Assembly: GCA_000471925.1 (NCBI GenBank)
Contig: CP006667.1
Location: 1-64,000 of the forward strand
DNA: 64,000 bases
Reading direction: 5' to 3'
Source: Ralstonia pickettii DTP0602
GTDB lineage: Bacteria; Pseudomonadota; Gammaproteobacteria; Burkholderiales; Burkholderiaceae
A program made the translations under genes and the position numbers. The notes beneath the pieces were generated by a model. The model saw only the letters and a list, made by a program, of their open reading frames with translations, ran no database searches and was not told the origin of the DNA. Below are positions 27,640 to 37,920 of the stretch, in pieces (position 1 is the first letter of the stretch; the number at the start of each line of letters is the position of its first letter).

Positions 27640-30600
27640 GCGGTCAGCCTGGCCTTTTCGGCCCGGTATTCGTCAATCGACAGGTTGCGTACCTTGGAAG
27701 CGCGTCCTTCCTCGTTCTGCACGAACGCCACGCTGGACACGTATGGCTCGATGATATGGATCTTCTGCAGCGGCGTGACGATGAGCAACTGCAGGTTGAG
27801 CTTGGCGAACAGCCGCAGTCCGTACTGCGCGGATTCGTCGGAGCCCCGACCGAACGCTTCGTCGATCACCACGAAGCGGAACGAGCGCGAGCGCACCGCG
27901 CCCCATTCCAGCCCGAACTGGTAGGCCAGACTCGCCGCCAGGATGGTGTAGGCGAGCTTCTCCTTCTGCCCGCCGGACTTGCCGCCGGAATCGGAGTAGT
28001 GCTCATATTCCGCATCGTCTTCGCGCCAGCGTTCGCTGGCCCCGAAGACGAACCAGTTGCGCACGTCAGTCACCTTGGCGGTCCAGCGCCTGTCCTGGTC
28101 GGTCAGCCCCGTACGGCCCCTGAAGCGTTCGATGATGCGCTTGACCTGCAGGAACTTGGCCTCGGAATACTGGCTGTCCTCCGAGCCGGTCAGTGCGCCT
28201 TCGGTGCAGGCGCGCAGCTCCGACTGGAACTCGCGGATCTCGGCGTCCGGCGTGACCTGTGCCTCCAGCCGGACATAGCGGCCGGTGTTGTAGTCGATCT
28301 GCGTCAGCGACTCGTTGATGCGCTCCACGCGTTCGCGGATGGTCTGCTGTTCCTTGCCAAGCTGCGCGTTGAAGTTGGCGATCTCGTTGATCGTGTTGAC
28401 GTTCAGCAGCTCCTTGAAGCGGGCCTCGAAGCGTGGCAGATCGTCGGCGCGCAGCTTGTCGAGCATGTTGCGGTACTCGAAGCCGGCTAAGACGCTGGCG
28501 TCGACCTCGCTAGTCTCCAGCTTGAAGGCTTCCTTGTAGGCGGACATGGCCTTGACGATACTCTCGCCCAGGCGCACCAGCCGCTTGCTCTCCGCATCGA
28601 GCCGGGCCTGGAGTTCGTTGCGCATGTCGGTTTCACGACCACTGCACGCCTCCACGGTCAGGGTGTGCTGGCCAAGGATTTCGGCGCGCAACGCGTCGAT
28701 GGTCTCGACCGGTACGGCAGCCGCGAAGTCGCCGGTGGCGTCCAGCATGGCCTGCGTTTCAGCGCGCTGCTCCAGCGCATCGCTCTTCCTGCCCTCCGCC
28801 TTGGATCGTTTGTCGCGGTGGTCCTCCAGCTGCGCCTCAGTCTCTTTCTGTTCCGCTTCCACTTCGTTGAGCCGGACCGTCAACTGCCGCAGCAAATCGG
28901 AGGCCGATTCCAGCTGGCGCTTCTCCTCGGCTAGGCGCGCGGCCTCGCGCGCGGGCGTCTGCCAGTCCAGTTCCTCGAAGTCGGCAAAAATGTCGAGCTG
29001 GGACAGCGCCGTGAGCCGCTCCCTGAGGGCGTCGCGCTCCTTCACCAGCCCGGCCGTAAGTGCGGCCAGTTCGGCCAGCCGTGTTTCGAGCGCGCGGGTC
29101 TCGCCTTCCAGTGCCGCGATCTTGGCGGCATTGCTCCAGCCCAGCACGTAGCGGCTGCGGTCGTCCAGGCGGTGGCGGTCATCCTTCTCGTGCCGCTCCC
29201 CGGGCATCTTGACCTGGCCGGCGCGCGTAACGGCGCGCGTCTCGCGGCGGAACTGTTCGTGTGTGGCACAGCACGCGACGTCGAAGCGCACGGCGACCTC
29301 GCGTTCGAGCCAGCTGTAGAACGGTGAATCGGGCTTGATGGCCAGCTTGCGCGCGAGCGAATCGCGATGCAGGGCGGGCGGCTCAGCCCTGCCGCCTTCG
29401 CGCACGCGAAAGTAAACCAACCGGCCTTTCAGGTGCGTGCGGTCCACCCACGCGGACACCTGCGGGTAGAGCGCATCTGGTACCAGTAGCGACAGGCCGA
29501 AGTTGCGCAGCAGGCGTTCGGCCGCGCCTTCCCAGTCGCGCTCGTCCTCGCGCACCTGCAGCAGCTCGCCGGCGAATGGCATGTCGTCCTCGGCCAGCGA
29601 AAGCGCCTCGCACAGCGCGCTGCGCATCGCGACCTGCGCGGCCGGGATATTGCTGCGGCGTGCCTTCAGGCTGCGGATTTCGTCGCTCAGCGCATCGTGC
29701 TCGGCCTTGCCCTGGCGCAGCGTGACGCCGTGTTCCGTCAACGCGTTATCAACTTCCGCCTCGCGCGACCTGGAGCGCTCTGCAAGCTCGGCAAAGCGTG
29801 ACTTCAGGACCAGGAAGGCGGCTTCCTGCTCAGGCGGCGTTTCGTCGACGGCGCGCACAAGCTCCGCGTATCGATCCGACCTGTGCCGGCGTTTCGCGGA
29901 TTCGTCGTTCTGCTGGCGGATTTCTTCGGTCAGCCGACCGATACGGTCGCCGCCGTTCTCGGCAATGTTGCGGCGCAGTTCGGCTTCATCGTTGCGCAGG
30001 GCATCGCGACGGTCCTGCAGGCGCCGCACGCGGGTGTCCTGGCGTTCCCACTCGTCCGTGAGCCCGGCGATGCGCTTGTCGAGCAGGTCCAGCTTGAGTC
30101 GCGCGAAGTACGGGCGCAGCGCCTCACGGCACGCGCGCAGCTGCTCTGAGGCAGCCACCAGCTCCGCGTGGCGCTCGCAATCCGCGACCAGCGGGGTCAG
30201 CATGGCCTCCTGGCGCTTGGCCTTCAGCACCGCCTCATGGGCGCGGTCCAGGTCGTCGAAGTGTCCCAGCAATGCCACAATGCGAGGTGCCACGTCGAAC
30301 GGCTCCAGCATGTGGCTGCGCACAAAGTCGGTCAGGTTGCCGACCGACTTCATCGACACGGTCTGGTGGAACAGTTCGAGCGCCTGCTCGTTCTCGATGC
30401 CGAAGCGGCGCCGGAACCATGCGCCGTAGGGCGGGAACGCGTCAAACAACTCGGCCTTCACGCCGCGCAGCTTCTTGCGCAGCGAGGCGATGTCGCTCCC
30501 GAAGTGGGCAAAGTCGGTGGCGACGGACAGGTCCTGTTCTGCGCAGACATAGAAGCGCGCGGGCTGGCCATGGGCATCCTTCATCCAGAACACCTGCGCC

Positions 30601-31010
30601 AGCGTCACGGTCTGGTCGTAGCCGGCGTTGTGGAAGACGCCCAGGATGACGGAGTAGCTGTTCTGGTCGCGCAGCGCCACCGGCCGCGCGGTGCCGCTCA
30701 CTTCGTTGCGCTCGGACTTGTAGTGACCCAGCACATAGCTGCGCAGGGTCCGCTCGCGGCTTTCCGCGCCAGCGGCCTTGTTGTAGGCGATGCGCTGTGC
30801 GGGCACCAGCAGCGTGGTCACCGCGTCGACCAGCGTGGACTTGCCGGAGCCGATGTCGCCGGTCAGCAGGGCGTTCCTGCCTGCGGGGCGGATGGTCCAG
30901 ACACGTTCGCCGAAAGTGCCCCAGTTGAAGACCTCCAGACGCGACAGCCGGAAGCCCGACAGCGTGTCGTCGTCGGCGAAATCGAGGCTCAGGGTTTGCG
31001 GCTCATGCAT
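27636..31010 (-). CDS. jetC: Wadjet SMC-like ATPase JetC
   Basis: 1124 aa, MukB/SMC-type (COG4913). Walker [19 protein letters not shown] near residue 52; ABC signature [16 protein letters not shown] near 1000; Walker [20 protein letters not shown] near 1040. Between them are two long coiled-coil arms (about 250-450 and 620-900) with a globular hinge. As motor of the Wadjet complex it extrudes DNA and distinguishes small circles from the chromosome. It overlaps jetB by 8 nt and jetD by 4 nt. Confidence 0.94.
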   Translation of the reverse strand: MHEPQTLSLDFADDDTLSGFRLSRLEVFNWGTFGERVWTIRPAGRNALLTGDIGSGKSTLVDAVTTLLVPAQRIAYNKAAGAESRERTLRSYVLGHYKSERNEVSGTARPVALRDQNSYSVILGVFHNAGYDQTVTLAQVFWMKDAHGQPARFYVCAEQDLSVATDFAHFGSDIASLRKKLRGVKAELFDAFPPYGAWFRRRFGIENEQALELFHQTVSMKSVGNLTDFVRSHMLEPFDVAPRIVALLGHFDDLDRAHEAVLKAKRQEAMLTPLVADCERHAELVAASEQLRACREALRPYFARLKLDLLDKRIAGLTDEWERQDTRVRRLQDRRDALRNDEAELRRNIAENGGDRIGRLTEEIRQQNDESAKRRHRSDRYAELVRAVDETPPEQEAAFLVLKSRFAELAERSRSREAEVDNALTEHGVTLRQGKAEHDALSDEIRSLKARRSNIPAAQVAMRSALCEALSLAEDDMPFAGELLQVREDERDWEGAAERLLRNFGLSLLVPDALYPQVSAWVDRTHLKGRLVYFRVREGGRAEPPALHRDSLARKLAIKPDSPFYSWLEREVAVRFDVACCATHEQFRRETRAVTRAGQVKMPGERHEKDDRHRLDDRSRYVLGWSNAAKIAALEGETRALETRLAELAALTAGLVKERDALRERLTALSQLDIFADFEELDWQTPAREAARLAEEKRQLESASDLLRQLTVRLNEVEAEQKETEAQLEDHRDKRSKAEGRKSDALEQRAETQAMLDATGDFAAAVPVETIDALRAEILGQHTLTVEACSGRETDMRNELQARLDAESKRLVRLGESIVKAMSAYKEAFKLETSEVDASVLAGFEYRNMLDKLRADDLPRFEARFKELLNVNTINEIANFNAQLGKEQQTIRERVERINESLTQIDYNTGRYVRLEAQVTPDAEIREFQSELRACTEGALTGSEDSQYSEAKFLQVKRIIERFRGRTGLTDQDRRWTAKVTDVRNWFVFGASERWREDDAEYEHYSDSGGKSGGQKEKLAYTILAASLAYQFGLEWGAVRSRSFRFVVIDEAFGRGSDESAQYGLRLFAKLNLQLLIVTPLQKIHIIEPYVSSVAFVQNEEGRASKVRNLSIDEYRAEKARLTA

Positions 31011-31710
31011 CGGACGGCCCTCCGTTTGCCACCGGCGTTCCCGGCTGGCCAGTCAGCTGGATCTGGTAGGCCGCCAGCCGCGCATCGAACTCGGACAGCC
31101 ATTGCGCATCGACGAATGCCTTCAGGATGCGGCGCACCTCATACCCGGCCTGGCCTCCCATGCGAGCACTCGCGCCGGTGCTGGTGTCGGCCTTGAGCCG
31201 GCGCAGGAAGCCCAGCTCGACGATCTTGTTCACGTGCAGCTCGATCTGGTCGATCAGCTTTGCCTCGTTGGTGCCGGCGGGGAGGAACACGCGCAGCAGC
31301 TCGGCGATGTCGTCCAGCGTCAGCACCAGCCGCGTTTCGCCGCCGGTGGCGTCGAACTCGGCCAGCTTCTTGCGCAACAGCGCGAGCGTCAGGCTTACCG
31401 GGAACGACAGCTGGCGCCGCGCGATCAACCGCGGCGGGCGCTCGGCGCTGTCGTCGTCGCTGTCAGGCTGCGAGCGCAGGAAGGCGTAGCCCTCGGCGTC
31501 ATCCAGTACGAGCTCCAGGCCGAGCACGGCGACATAGTCGCGCACCGTCGGCTGCAGGTTGAGCAGCGCATGCCACAGGTTGGCATCGGCGTCGCGGTAG
31601 AGCACGCCCTTGAGCAGCGGGATCACCAGCGCGGACAGGGCCAGCGCCACCGGCGCGACTGCGCCAGTGGCGGCTGGTGCCGCGTCATCGAAAATGTCGT
31701 CTTGCGCCAT
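31003..31710 (-). CDS. jetB: Wadjet subunit JetB (kite-type, DUF4194)
   Basis: 235 aa, DUF4194. Recognisable stretches are [40 protein letters not shown] and [21 protein letters not shown] small winged-helix partner that bridges the SMC and kleisin subunits. The ATG at 31710 follows the jetA stop by 2 nt. A longer in-frame start at 31788 lies inside jetA and is less likely. Confidence 0.92.
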   Translation of the reverse strand: MAQDDIFDDAAPAATGAVAPVALALSALVIPLLKGVLYRDADANLWHALLNLQPTVRDYVAVLGLELVLDDAEGYAFLRSQPDSDDDSAERPPRLIARRQLSFPVSLTLALLRKKLAEFDATGGETRLVLTLDDIAELLRVFLPAGTNEAKLIDQIELHVNKIVELGFLRRLKADTSTGASARMGGQAGYEVRRILKAFVDAQWLSEFDARLAAYQIQLTGQPGTPVANGGPSDA

Positions 31711-31712
31711 GC

Positions 31713-33167
31713 TTATCTGACAAAAATCACCCGGGGCATCCGGGCCTGTCTCACCAGCGTGCCGGCATCCGGCGTCGGCACTATCCACGAGACGGAGTCG
31801 GTGGCGCTTTCATCGACCACGGTGCGGAAGGTATCGCCCGCGAGTTGCAGGTAGGCGACCAGTTCGGCCAGACCGTGCTGCAGCGGGCGCATGTCGCACA
31901 ACTCCTGCAGCGTGACCTGGGCGCGGCCTTGCAGAGCCTGCCGCACATGCGCGGCAAGTTCGGCCTTGTCGATGACAACCTGCGAGAACAGCGCTTCTGC
32001 ATCGACCTCGGCCTCGCCGGCTTCGATGTCGGCCTCGGTAATGCGCGGTTTGGCCGATGGCGTGAACAGGGGCCGCTCCATCGGCAATTCGATGTCGGCC
32101 GCGGTGTCATCCACTGCCATCACGTAGCCTGTGGGCGGCGTGTCGCGCACGGCCAGTGCCCTGGCCTCGATGCCGCGCAGGATATCCATGATGCGGCGGT
32201 TCTCCAGCCATGCTTTGTCGTCGAGAAAACGGCGTAGTTGCTGCGATAGCTGGGCTACGGTGCGCTGCGTATGCTCGCCGGCCTCCAGCCAGTCGTAGTG
32301 CACGCGGCGCAGGCGAGCATCGGGGTTGAGTTCCGAGACCGGGCGCAGCGCCAGCACATGTTCCAGCAGCGCGGAAAGCTCTTCCTGCCGACTGCTGCTC
32401 ATCAGGAAGTCCCAGAACGCGCGGAAGCTGCGGCCCTGGTCCGAGTCTGCGATGGCGTCGCGCTCGCCCATGATCTCTTCGAGCAATGCGCCCTTGGAGC
32501 CCTCCCACAGCGCAATCCGCTCGCGCACACGCCGGTCCAGCGCGCGGAAGTTGTCCTCGACCTCGCGGAAATCCGTCAGCAGCTCGCGCGCCAGCGCGAC
32601 GAACTGCTGGAAGCGGTCCTTCAGCGCGGTGTCGTCCAGCAGCGACAGGTCGCCCGCGGCCACGCGTGCGATCTCAGCGTCGATCTCGTCGCGCCGTTGC
32701 TGCAGTTCGGCCATGCGCACGCGCGGGTCAGTCTGCGTGCCGTCGTGCATCTGTTTGAGCAAGTCGAACAGCGTCAGCAGGCGCGATTCGGTGCCAACGA
32801 AACTGCGCCCGGCCAGCGTGCCGAGCCAGGCAATGGCCTTCTCGGTAGCCGGCGTCAGGTCGAACTGGGGTTCATCGGACCCCTGGCGATAAAACTTGCG
32901 CAACCAGCCCTTCTCGTTGGCGGCCCAGTCGTTCAGGTAGTCGAGTGCGGATCGGGGAAACGCGTCCTGCCCGAGCCGTTCGCGCAAGGCGAAGAGCTCG
33001 TCTTCCAGCGCCTCGGCCAGATCGGACTGGCCCGCTGAACGTTGGTTGGGTTGGACAAAGACACGATGGAGGAAAGCGGCGACCAGGCTCGCATGGTCGG
33101 AGCGCAGCAAGCGCCAGGCAGGATGGACCTGGCGCAGGCGCTCGAGGGTTTCGAAGTCGAGGCTCAC
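31713..33167 (-). CDS. jetA: Wadjet kleisin-type subunit JetA (DUF3375)
   Basis: 484 aa, DUF3375. It starts VSLDFETLERLRQVHPAWRLL, then FLHRVFVQPNQR and DQGRSFRAFWDFLMSSSRQ, and ends near the JetC-binding region. The frame is open much farther upstream (to 33383), but that extension contains the tail of a broken chemoreceptor and a promoter. The GTG at 33167 matches where the family begins and is preferred; ATGs at 33263/33254 are alternatives. With JetB, JetC and JetD it makes a complete type I Wadjet system. Confidence 0.9.
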   Translation of the reverse strand: MSLDFETLERLRQVHPAWRLLRSDHASLVAAFLHRVFVQPNQRSAGQSDLAEALEDELFALRERLGQDAFPRSALDYLNDWAANEKGWLRKFYRQGSDEPQFDLTPATEKAIAWLGTLAGRSFVGTESRLLTLFDLLKQMHDGTQTDPRVRMAELQQRRDEIDAEIARVAAGDLSLLDDTALKDRFQQFVALARELLTDFREVEDNFRALDRRVRERIALWEGSKGALLEEIMGERDAIADSDQGRSFRAFWDFLMSSSRQEELSALLEHVLALRPVSELNPDARLRRVHYDWLEAGEHTQRTVAQLSQQLRRFLDDKAWLENRRIMDILRGIEARALAVRDTPPTGYVMAVDDTAADIELPMERPLFTPSAKPRITEADIEAGEAEVDAEALFSQVVIDKAELAAHVRQALQGRAQVTLQELCDMRPLQHGLAELVAYLQLAGDTFRTVVDESATDSVSWIVPTPDAGTLVRQARMPRVIFVR

Positions 33168-33218
33168 TTGGAAAAGGCCGGCGTGTGCAAGCCGCGCGGC
33201 GGGCGCGACGGATGCCAG

Positions 33219-33245
33219 ATTGTACGCCAGGGGTGATTGCGACAA
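33219..33245 (-). promoter_or_regulatory. Candidate jetABCD promoter
   Basis: On the minus strand TTGTCG (33245-33240) and TACAAT (33224-33219) are separated by 15 bp. The spacer is short but the -10 is near consensus. It lies about 50 bp upstream of the GTG at 33167, which supports that start for jetA. Confidence 0.5.
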
Positions 33246-33311
33246 GTGATGCATCGGCAGCATTGTGGGTGACTCAACAAGAAGGCAGGCTGAGCGAATC
33301 AACTCGACCTG

Positions 33312-35099
33312 AACTGCCACCGCCCCCGCCAAGCTCCCCGCTTGCGTCTGCAACGCCGCCGCAGCCGCCGTCGACTGCTCCACACCAGCGCCGCGTTCTG
33401 CTGCACCATCGAATCGAGCTGGCTGACCGATTTATTCATGTAGTGAATAATGTGCGTCTATTTCATCGTCGCGTGAGTGATGTTGGGAATAATCTAGGTC
33501 ACCTTCGAGACGTTGCTGACGATCTCGTTCATGGTGTCGCCGGCGCGCCGGACCTGGCCGGAGCCGGAAGTCACACTGCCCACCGTGGTTTCAATCAGCG
33601 TCTTGATCTCCTTGGCCGCCTGCGCGCTACGCTGGGCCAGCGCGCGCACTTCACCTGCCACCACCGTAAAGCCGCGGCCCTGGTCGCCGGCACGGGCCGC
33701 TTCCACCGCGGCGTTGAGCGCCAGGATATTGGTCTGGAAGGCGCTGCCCTCGATCACGCCGATGATGTCGGAGACCTTGACCGAGGCGTTTTCGATCTGG
33801 CCCATGGTGGCGATGACTTCTCCGATCACCACGCCGCCGTCAGCCGCCACGCGCGAGGCAGCGGTGACGGATTCGTTGGCGTGTTGCGCGGAGTTCGCGG
33901 ACTGGCTGACGGTGGCGGTGATCTCTTCCATCGAGGCCGCGGTCTGCTCGAGGCTGGCGGCGGCGGATTCGGTGCGGCGCGACAGGTCAATATTGCCGGC
34001 GGCGATCTCGTCGGAGGCGGCGCGCACGGATTCGCTGGCGTCGCGGATCTGGCGCATGATGGTGCAGAGCTTGTCGGCAAAGGTGTTGAAGGCGCGCGCG
34101 ATCTGCGCGACCTCGTCGTTGCCGTCGGCGGGCAGGCGCTGGGTCAGGTCGCCGTCGCCGGAGCCGATCGCGTCCATGGCGTCGCGCACGGTGGACAGTC
34201 CACGCAGCGACATGGTCGCCACGCCCCACACCACGATGGCGGCGATGCCGCCGATCAGCACCAGTGCGATCACCGACGCGATCAGCACCGAGCGCATGCC
34301 GGCAGTGGCTTCAGCCTTGTCGAGCGCGACGATCACCATCCAGTCGGTGCCGGGAATGGCGCGGGCGCCGAGCAGCTTGGCGCTGCCGCCCACGTCGACT
34401 TCCATCGGGGTCCTGGCGTCGATCAGTGCGCCCAGCTTGTCGGCGCTCAGCGCCGGCACGAGTTCGGTGACGGGCTTGAGCGTGAGCTTGTCGTCGGTAT
34501 GCGCGACGATCTCGCCGGACTTTGCCACCAGCATGCCGAAGCTGGCCGGCGTCGGGCGGATCGCCTTGACGTTGGCGACCACGGTATCCATCGCCACGTC
34601 GCCGGACACCACGGCCTTGACGCCGCCGTCGCGCACCACGGGCACGGAGAAGGCGACCACCAGCTTGCCGCTGCCGGCATCGACATAGGGCGGCGTGACC
34701 ACCGGCTTGCCGGCGGCGGCGGCCTGCCTGTACCAGGGGCGGCCGGTGGGGTCATAGCGGGGCGGAAATGCCTTCCGGCTTGGAGAACTTCGCGGTCTTG
34801 TCGGCATAGCCGACGTGGATGTTGGTGAAGCGGCCGGCGTCGGCTACCTGCCTGAGCGCAGCGTCGGGTTCGGGCTGCAGCACGGATTCCTGCAGCGACT
34901 GGATCATCTGGCTGTGCGAGGCGACCCATTCGACGATGGCGCTGGTATGCCCGCTCTGCACCGCGGCCAGGCTGCTGTCGATGGCGTCCTCGTTGTAGCG
35001 GTTGGCAACTAACTGGTTCAGTACCGTATTGATGGCGAGCGCGGCCACGACAATGGCCACGCACAGGGCCACGATCCGCGCACGGATGGTAGTGAACAT
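33312..35099 (-). pseudogene. Methyl-accepting chemotaxis protein, decayed
   Basis: N-terminal membrane anchor (IRARIVALCVAIVVAALAIN), a Cache-type sensor ([16 protein letters not shown], then [20 protein letters not shown]), second membrane helix ([17 protein letters not shown]), HAMP, and the signalling hairpin [20 protein letters not shown]. One extra base in a CCCC run near 34760 breaks the frame inside the sensor. A TAG follows KVT at 33494, within about 70 bp of unusually AT-rich, diverged sequence. The C-terminal hairpin tail (SVSQLDSMVQQNAALV; EQSTAAAAALQTQAGSLAGA) continues out of frame to about 33312, where the Wadjet promoter region begins. Non-functional as read. Confidence 0.88.
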
Positions 35100-35617
35100 C
35101 GGGGAGATCCTTCGTAGGGAATCGTTGGGGACGTGTGTTTGTGGGATTTCCACTCCGCTGTATACGGAGCGGCCGCGGCCGACTTGAGGCGGTACAGCAA
35201 ATTCCTGTAGATTGCGTTCGAGTTGACGACACAACCCGTCAGGTTGGTGCGCGATCGTGCGCTTTTCGTTATTGGAACGATCGGATCTGAACTGCTGTTC
35301 GTAACACGAACCAGGGTCTGCGCTTGCAGCAATCCGGTTCAGGGTGCGGCGCAATGCGAACCGGATTGCGATGCAGCGGGGACAACGCCCGGAGTCAGGT
35401 AAATGAAGGTACGACGCGCGGCCGCCTATGCAGCAGAGCCACTATCGCATTGCGTCGGTACGGCCCGCGCCGCACGCTATGCAGTCGCAAACGCTGGCTG
35501 ATCAGTCATGCAGACAAGCAGTCGACGTTTTCACAACGTATTACAAAGACTTACAGCGGTTATGCAAACTGCAACATATTCTGCGGTCACCCACAAACAA
35601 AATGCGGAGAGATTACC
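35100..35617. other. Long control region between the broken chemoreceptor and a lipoprotein gene
   Basis: 518 bp with no supported gene. The frame of the lipoprotein gene is open back to 35324, but the residues there do not look like protein and the signal peptide starts at 35618. The last 100 bp are AT-richer, as expected for promoters. No clear -35/-10 pair stands out. Confidence 0.45.
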
Positions 35618-36829
35618 TTGTCAGCCTTTTCATTGACTTCTGCGCCACTGCGCGTCCTTGCCCTGAGCGGCGTGCTGGCGCTGGCCGCCTGTGGCGGCGG
35701 TGGCGGCGATGATTCCGGTGGTGGCGGCGGCCAGGGAACGCTGAAGGTCTCGATGACCGATGCGCCCGCCTGCGGCTTCAACAATGTCTTTGTCACGGTC
35801 AACAAGGTGCGCGTGCACACCAGCGCCAACGCCGAAGCCAGCGCCGGCGGCTGGGTCGATATCGACGTGGTGCCCGCGCGCAAGATCGACCTGCTGTCGC
35901 TGACCAACGGCGTGCTGACCACGCTGGGCCAGACCGTGCTGCCCGCCGGCGATTACCAGCAGGTGCGCCTGGTGCTCGATGCCAACCGCGGGGGCGGTTC
36001 TGGTGCGCTGGCCAACTCGGTGGTGCCCACGGGCGGCACCGAGCAGCCGCTCGATACGCCGAGCGCGGTGCAGTCCGGCATCAAGATCAACCGGTCGTTC
36101 ACCGTGTCGCGGGGCACGCTGACGGACCTGGTGCTGGATTTCGACGCGTGCAAGTCGGTGGTCCAGCGCGGTAATGGCACCTACGGCCTGAAGCCGGTGG
36201 TGACCGCAATCCCGAAGGTTGTCAGCGGCGCGGTGACCGGTGTGGTCGGTTCGGCCCCGGGCGCGCGCGTCTATGCCGAGCGCAATGGCGTGGTGGTGAA
36301 GGCGACCGTGGCGGACGCCAACGGCAACTTCACGCTGTCGCCGATCGAGCAGAGCAGCACTGCCGGCACGGTCGACGTGGTGGTGGTGCCGGGCGCTGCC
36401 AATGGCCGCGGCACGGGCATCGTGCGCAGCGTGCCGGTGGTGGCGGAAAGCAGCACCGCGATCTCGACCGCGGCCGCGCCGATGACGCTGCCGACCTCGG
36501 CGTATCGCCGGGTCTCGGGCACGGTCACGCCGGCCACGGCTGAAGCCACGCTGCGCGCGCTGCAGCTGGTCAGCGGCGGCACCTTCGAGATCGCGGCGAC
36601 GGCTGCCGCGACCGATACCGGCGCCTACAGCCTGTTTGCGACCGAACCGGCCCTGCCGGTGGCCGCGCCAATGATCGGCACCTACCAGGCGTCGCTGCCG
36701 ATCCCGCTGTCGCCGGATGGCGCGGCTGCGGGCAAGTACGGCGTGCAGGCCACCAGTGCCGGCGGTGCGGTGGTGGTGCAGCAGGTTGACGTGAATATCA
36801 CAGACGTGATCCAGAACTTCTCGTTCTGA
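35618..36829 (+). CDS. DUF4382-type lipoprotein
   Basis: 403 aa. TTG start at 35618 with GGAGAG upstream. A lipoprotein signal peptide ends LALSGVLALAAC with Cys as the lipidated residue, followed by a Gly/Asp-rich linker. DUF4382 domain: GTLKVSMTDAPACGFNNVFV, GGWVDIDVVPARKIDLLSL, and LPAGDYQQVRLVLDAN. The second half looks like a carboxypeptidase-regulatory-like beta-sandwich (ADANGNFTLSPI). Probably periplasm- or surface-facing on the outer membrane; function unknown. A strong terminator follows. Confidence 0.87.
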   Translation: MSAFSLTSAPLRVLALSGVLALAACGGGGGDDSGGGGGQGTLKVSMTDAPACGFNNVFVTVNKVRVHTSANAEASAGGWVDIDVVPARKIDLLSLTNGVLTTLGQTVLPAGDYQQVRLVLDANRGGGSGALANSVVPTGGTEQPLDTPSAVQSGIKINRSFTVSRGTLTDLVLDFDACKSVVQRGNGTYGLKPVVTAIPKVVSGAVTGVVGSAPGARVYAERNGVVVKATVADANGNFTLSPIEQSSTAGTVDVVVVPGAANGRGTGIVRSVPVVAESSTAISTAAAPMTLPTSAYRRVSGTVTPATAEATLRALQLVSGGTFEIAATAAATDTGAYSLFATEPALPVAAPMIGTYQASLPIPLSPDGAAAGKYGVQATSAGGAVVVQQVDVNITDVIQNFSF

Positions 36830-36854
36830 GCGTCCTGACCTGACGCTGAAGCAG

Positions 36855-36890
36855 CCGGAAGCGGGCGCAAGCCTGCTTCCGGTTTTTTTT
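36855..36890 (+). terminator. Rho-independent terminator of the lipoprotein gene
   Basis: 12-bp stem CCGGAAGCGGGC/GCCTGCTTCCGG (one G-T pair), GCAA loop, then eight T. Confidence 0.93.
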
Positions 36891-36992
36891 CTGGCGTTCC
36901 GGCATGCGCGGTCCTGCGGCGCCATTCCTGCTTTCCCCGCTTGCCCTGGTTTCCCGCTAGACTGCCAGTCTCGCGTTTCGGGAAATCGCGCC

Positions 36993-37898
36993 ATGGCAGC
37001 ACGCACCGCGGCAAAGTCCGCATCCCCGCCTGCAGCAAAGTCCGAGGCCACGTCCACGCCCAAGTCCCGTAAAGCAGGCGCGCCCGCTGACCTGGTGCGC
37101 GTCGGTATCGGCGGCTGGAATTTCGCGCCGTGGCGCGACAACTTCTATCCGGCCAAACTGCCGCAGTCGCGCGAGCTGGAATACGCCACCCGCCACCTCA
37201 GCGCGATCGAGATTAACAGCACTTACCACGGCACGCAGAAGCGCACGTCGTTCGCCAAATGGCGCGATGAAGCGCCGGACGATTTCGTGTTCGCGGTGAA
37301 GGCCTCGCGCTTTGCCACCAACCGGCGCGTGCTGGCCGAGTCGGGCGAATCGATCGAACGCTTTATCGACAGCGGCATTGCCGAACTGGGCAGCAAGCTG
37401 GGCCCGGTGGTATGGCAGTTCGCGCCGACCAAGCAGTTCGATGCGGAGGACTTCGAGGCCTTCCTGCAGTTGCTGCCCGCCTCCGCTGAAGGCGTGAAGC
37501 TGCGCCATGTGCTGGAAGTCCGGCACGAGAGCTTCATGTCGCCCGATTACCTGAAGCTCGCGCGCGAGTACAAGGCCGCCACGGTCTTTACCGATTCACC
37601 GAAGTTTCCATCGATGGCAGACCTGACCGCCGACTTCGTCTATGCACGCCTGATGGCCAGCAGCGAGAAGCTGCAGACCGGCTACGCGCCCGAGGCGCTC
37701 GATGCGTGGGCGGAACGCACGCGCGCGTGGGCGCAGGGCGGGCAGCCGGACGACCTGCCGGCGGTGGAAGACCGCAAGCCCGCGGCGCGCAAGCGCGAGG
37801 TCTTTGTCTTCTTTATCAACGGCGCCAAGGAGCGCGCGCCGGCCGCGGCGCAGTCGTTGCTGGCACGGCTTGGCTGGACGCCGCCGGCCGATCGTTGA
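36993..37898 (+). CDS. DUF72 family protein
   Basis: 301 aa. Signature VRVGIGGWNFAPWRDNFYP, then LSAIEINSTYHGTQKRTSFA and LEVRHESFMSPDYL. DUF72 is a TIM-barrel-like family (YecE) of unknown enzymatic role. The first 30 residues are a Lys/Ala/Pro-rich tail not typical of the domain. It lies 22 bp upstream of dbpA on the same strand. Confidence 0.9.
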   Translation: MAARTAAKSASPPAAKSEATSTPKSRKAGAPADLVRVGIGGWNFAPWRDNFYPAKLPQSRELEYATRHLSAIEINSTYHGTQKRTSFAKWRDEAPDDFVFAVKASRFATNRRVLAESGESIERFIDSGIAELGSKLGPVVWQFAPTKQFDAEDFEAFLQLLPASAEGVKLRHVLEVRHESFMSPDYLKLAREYKAATVFTDSPKFPSMADLTADFVYARLMASSEKLQTGYAPEALDAWAERTRAWAQGGQPDDLPAVEDRKPAARKREVFVFFINGAKERAPAAAQSLLARLGWTPPADR

Positions 37899-37920
37899 CC
37901 ACGGATCGCTATAATCGCGC

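Noticed and set aside
31713..33383. A 556-aa JetA with an Ala/Gln-rich N-terminal extension
   Set aside because: The extension (EQSTAAAAALQTQAG) is the tail of the broken chemoreceptor and a promoter lies between; the family begins at 33167.
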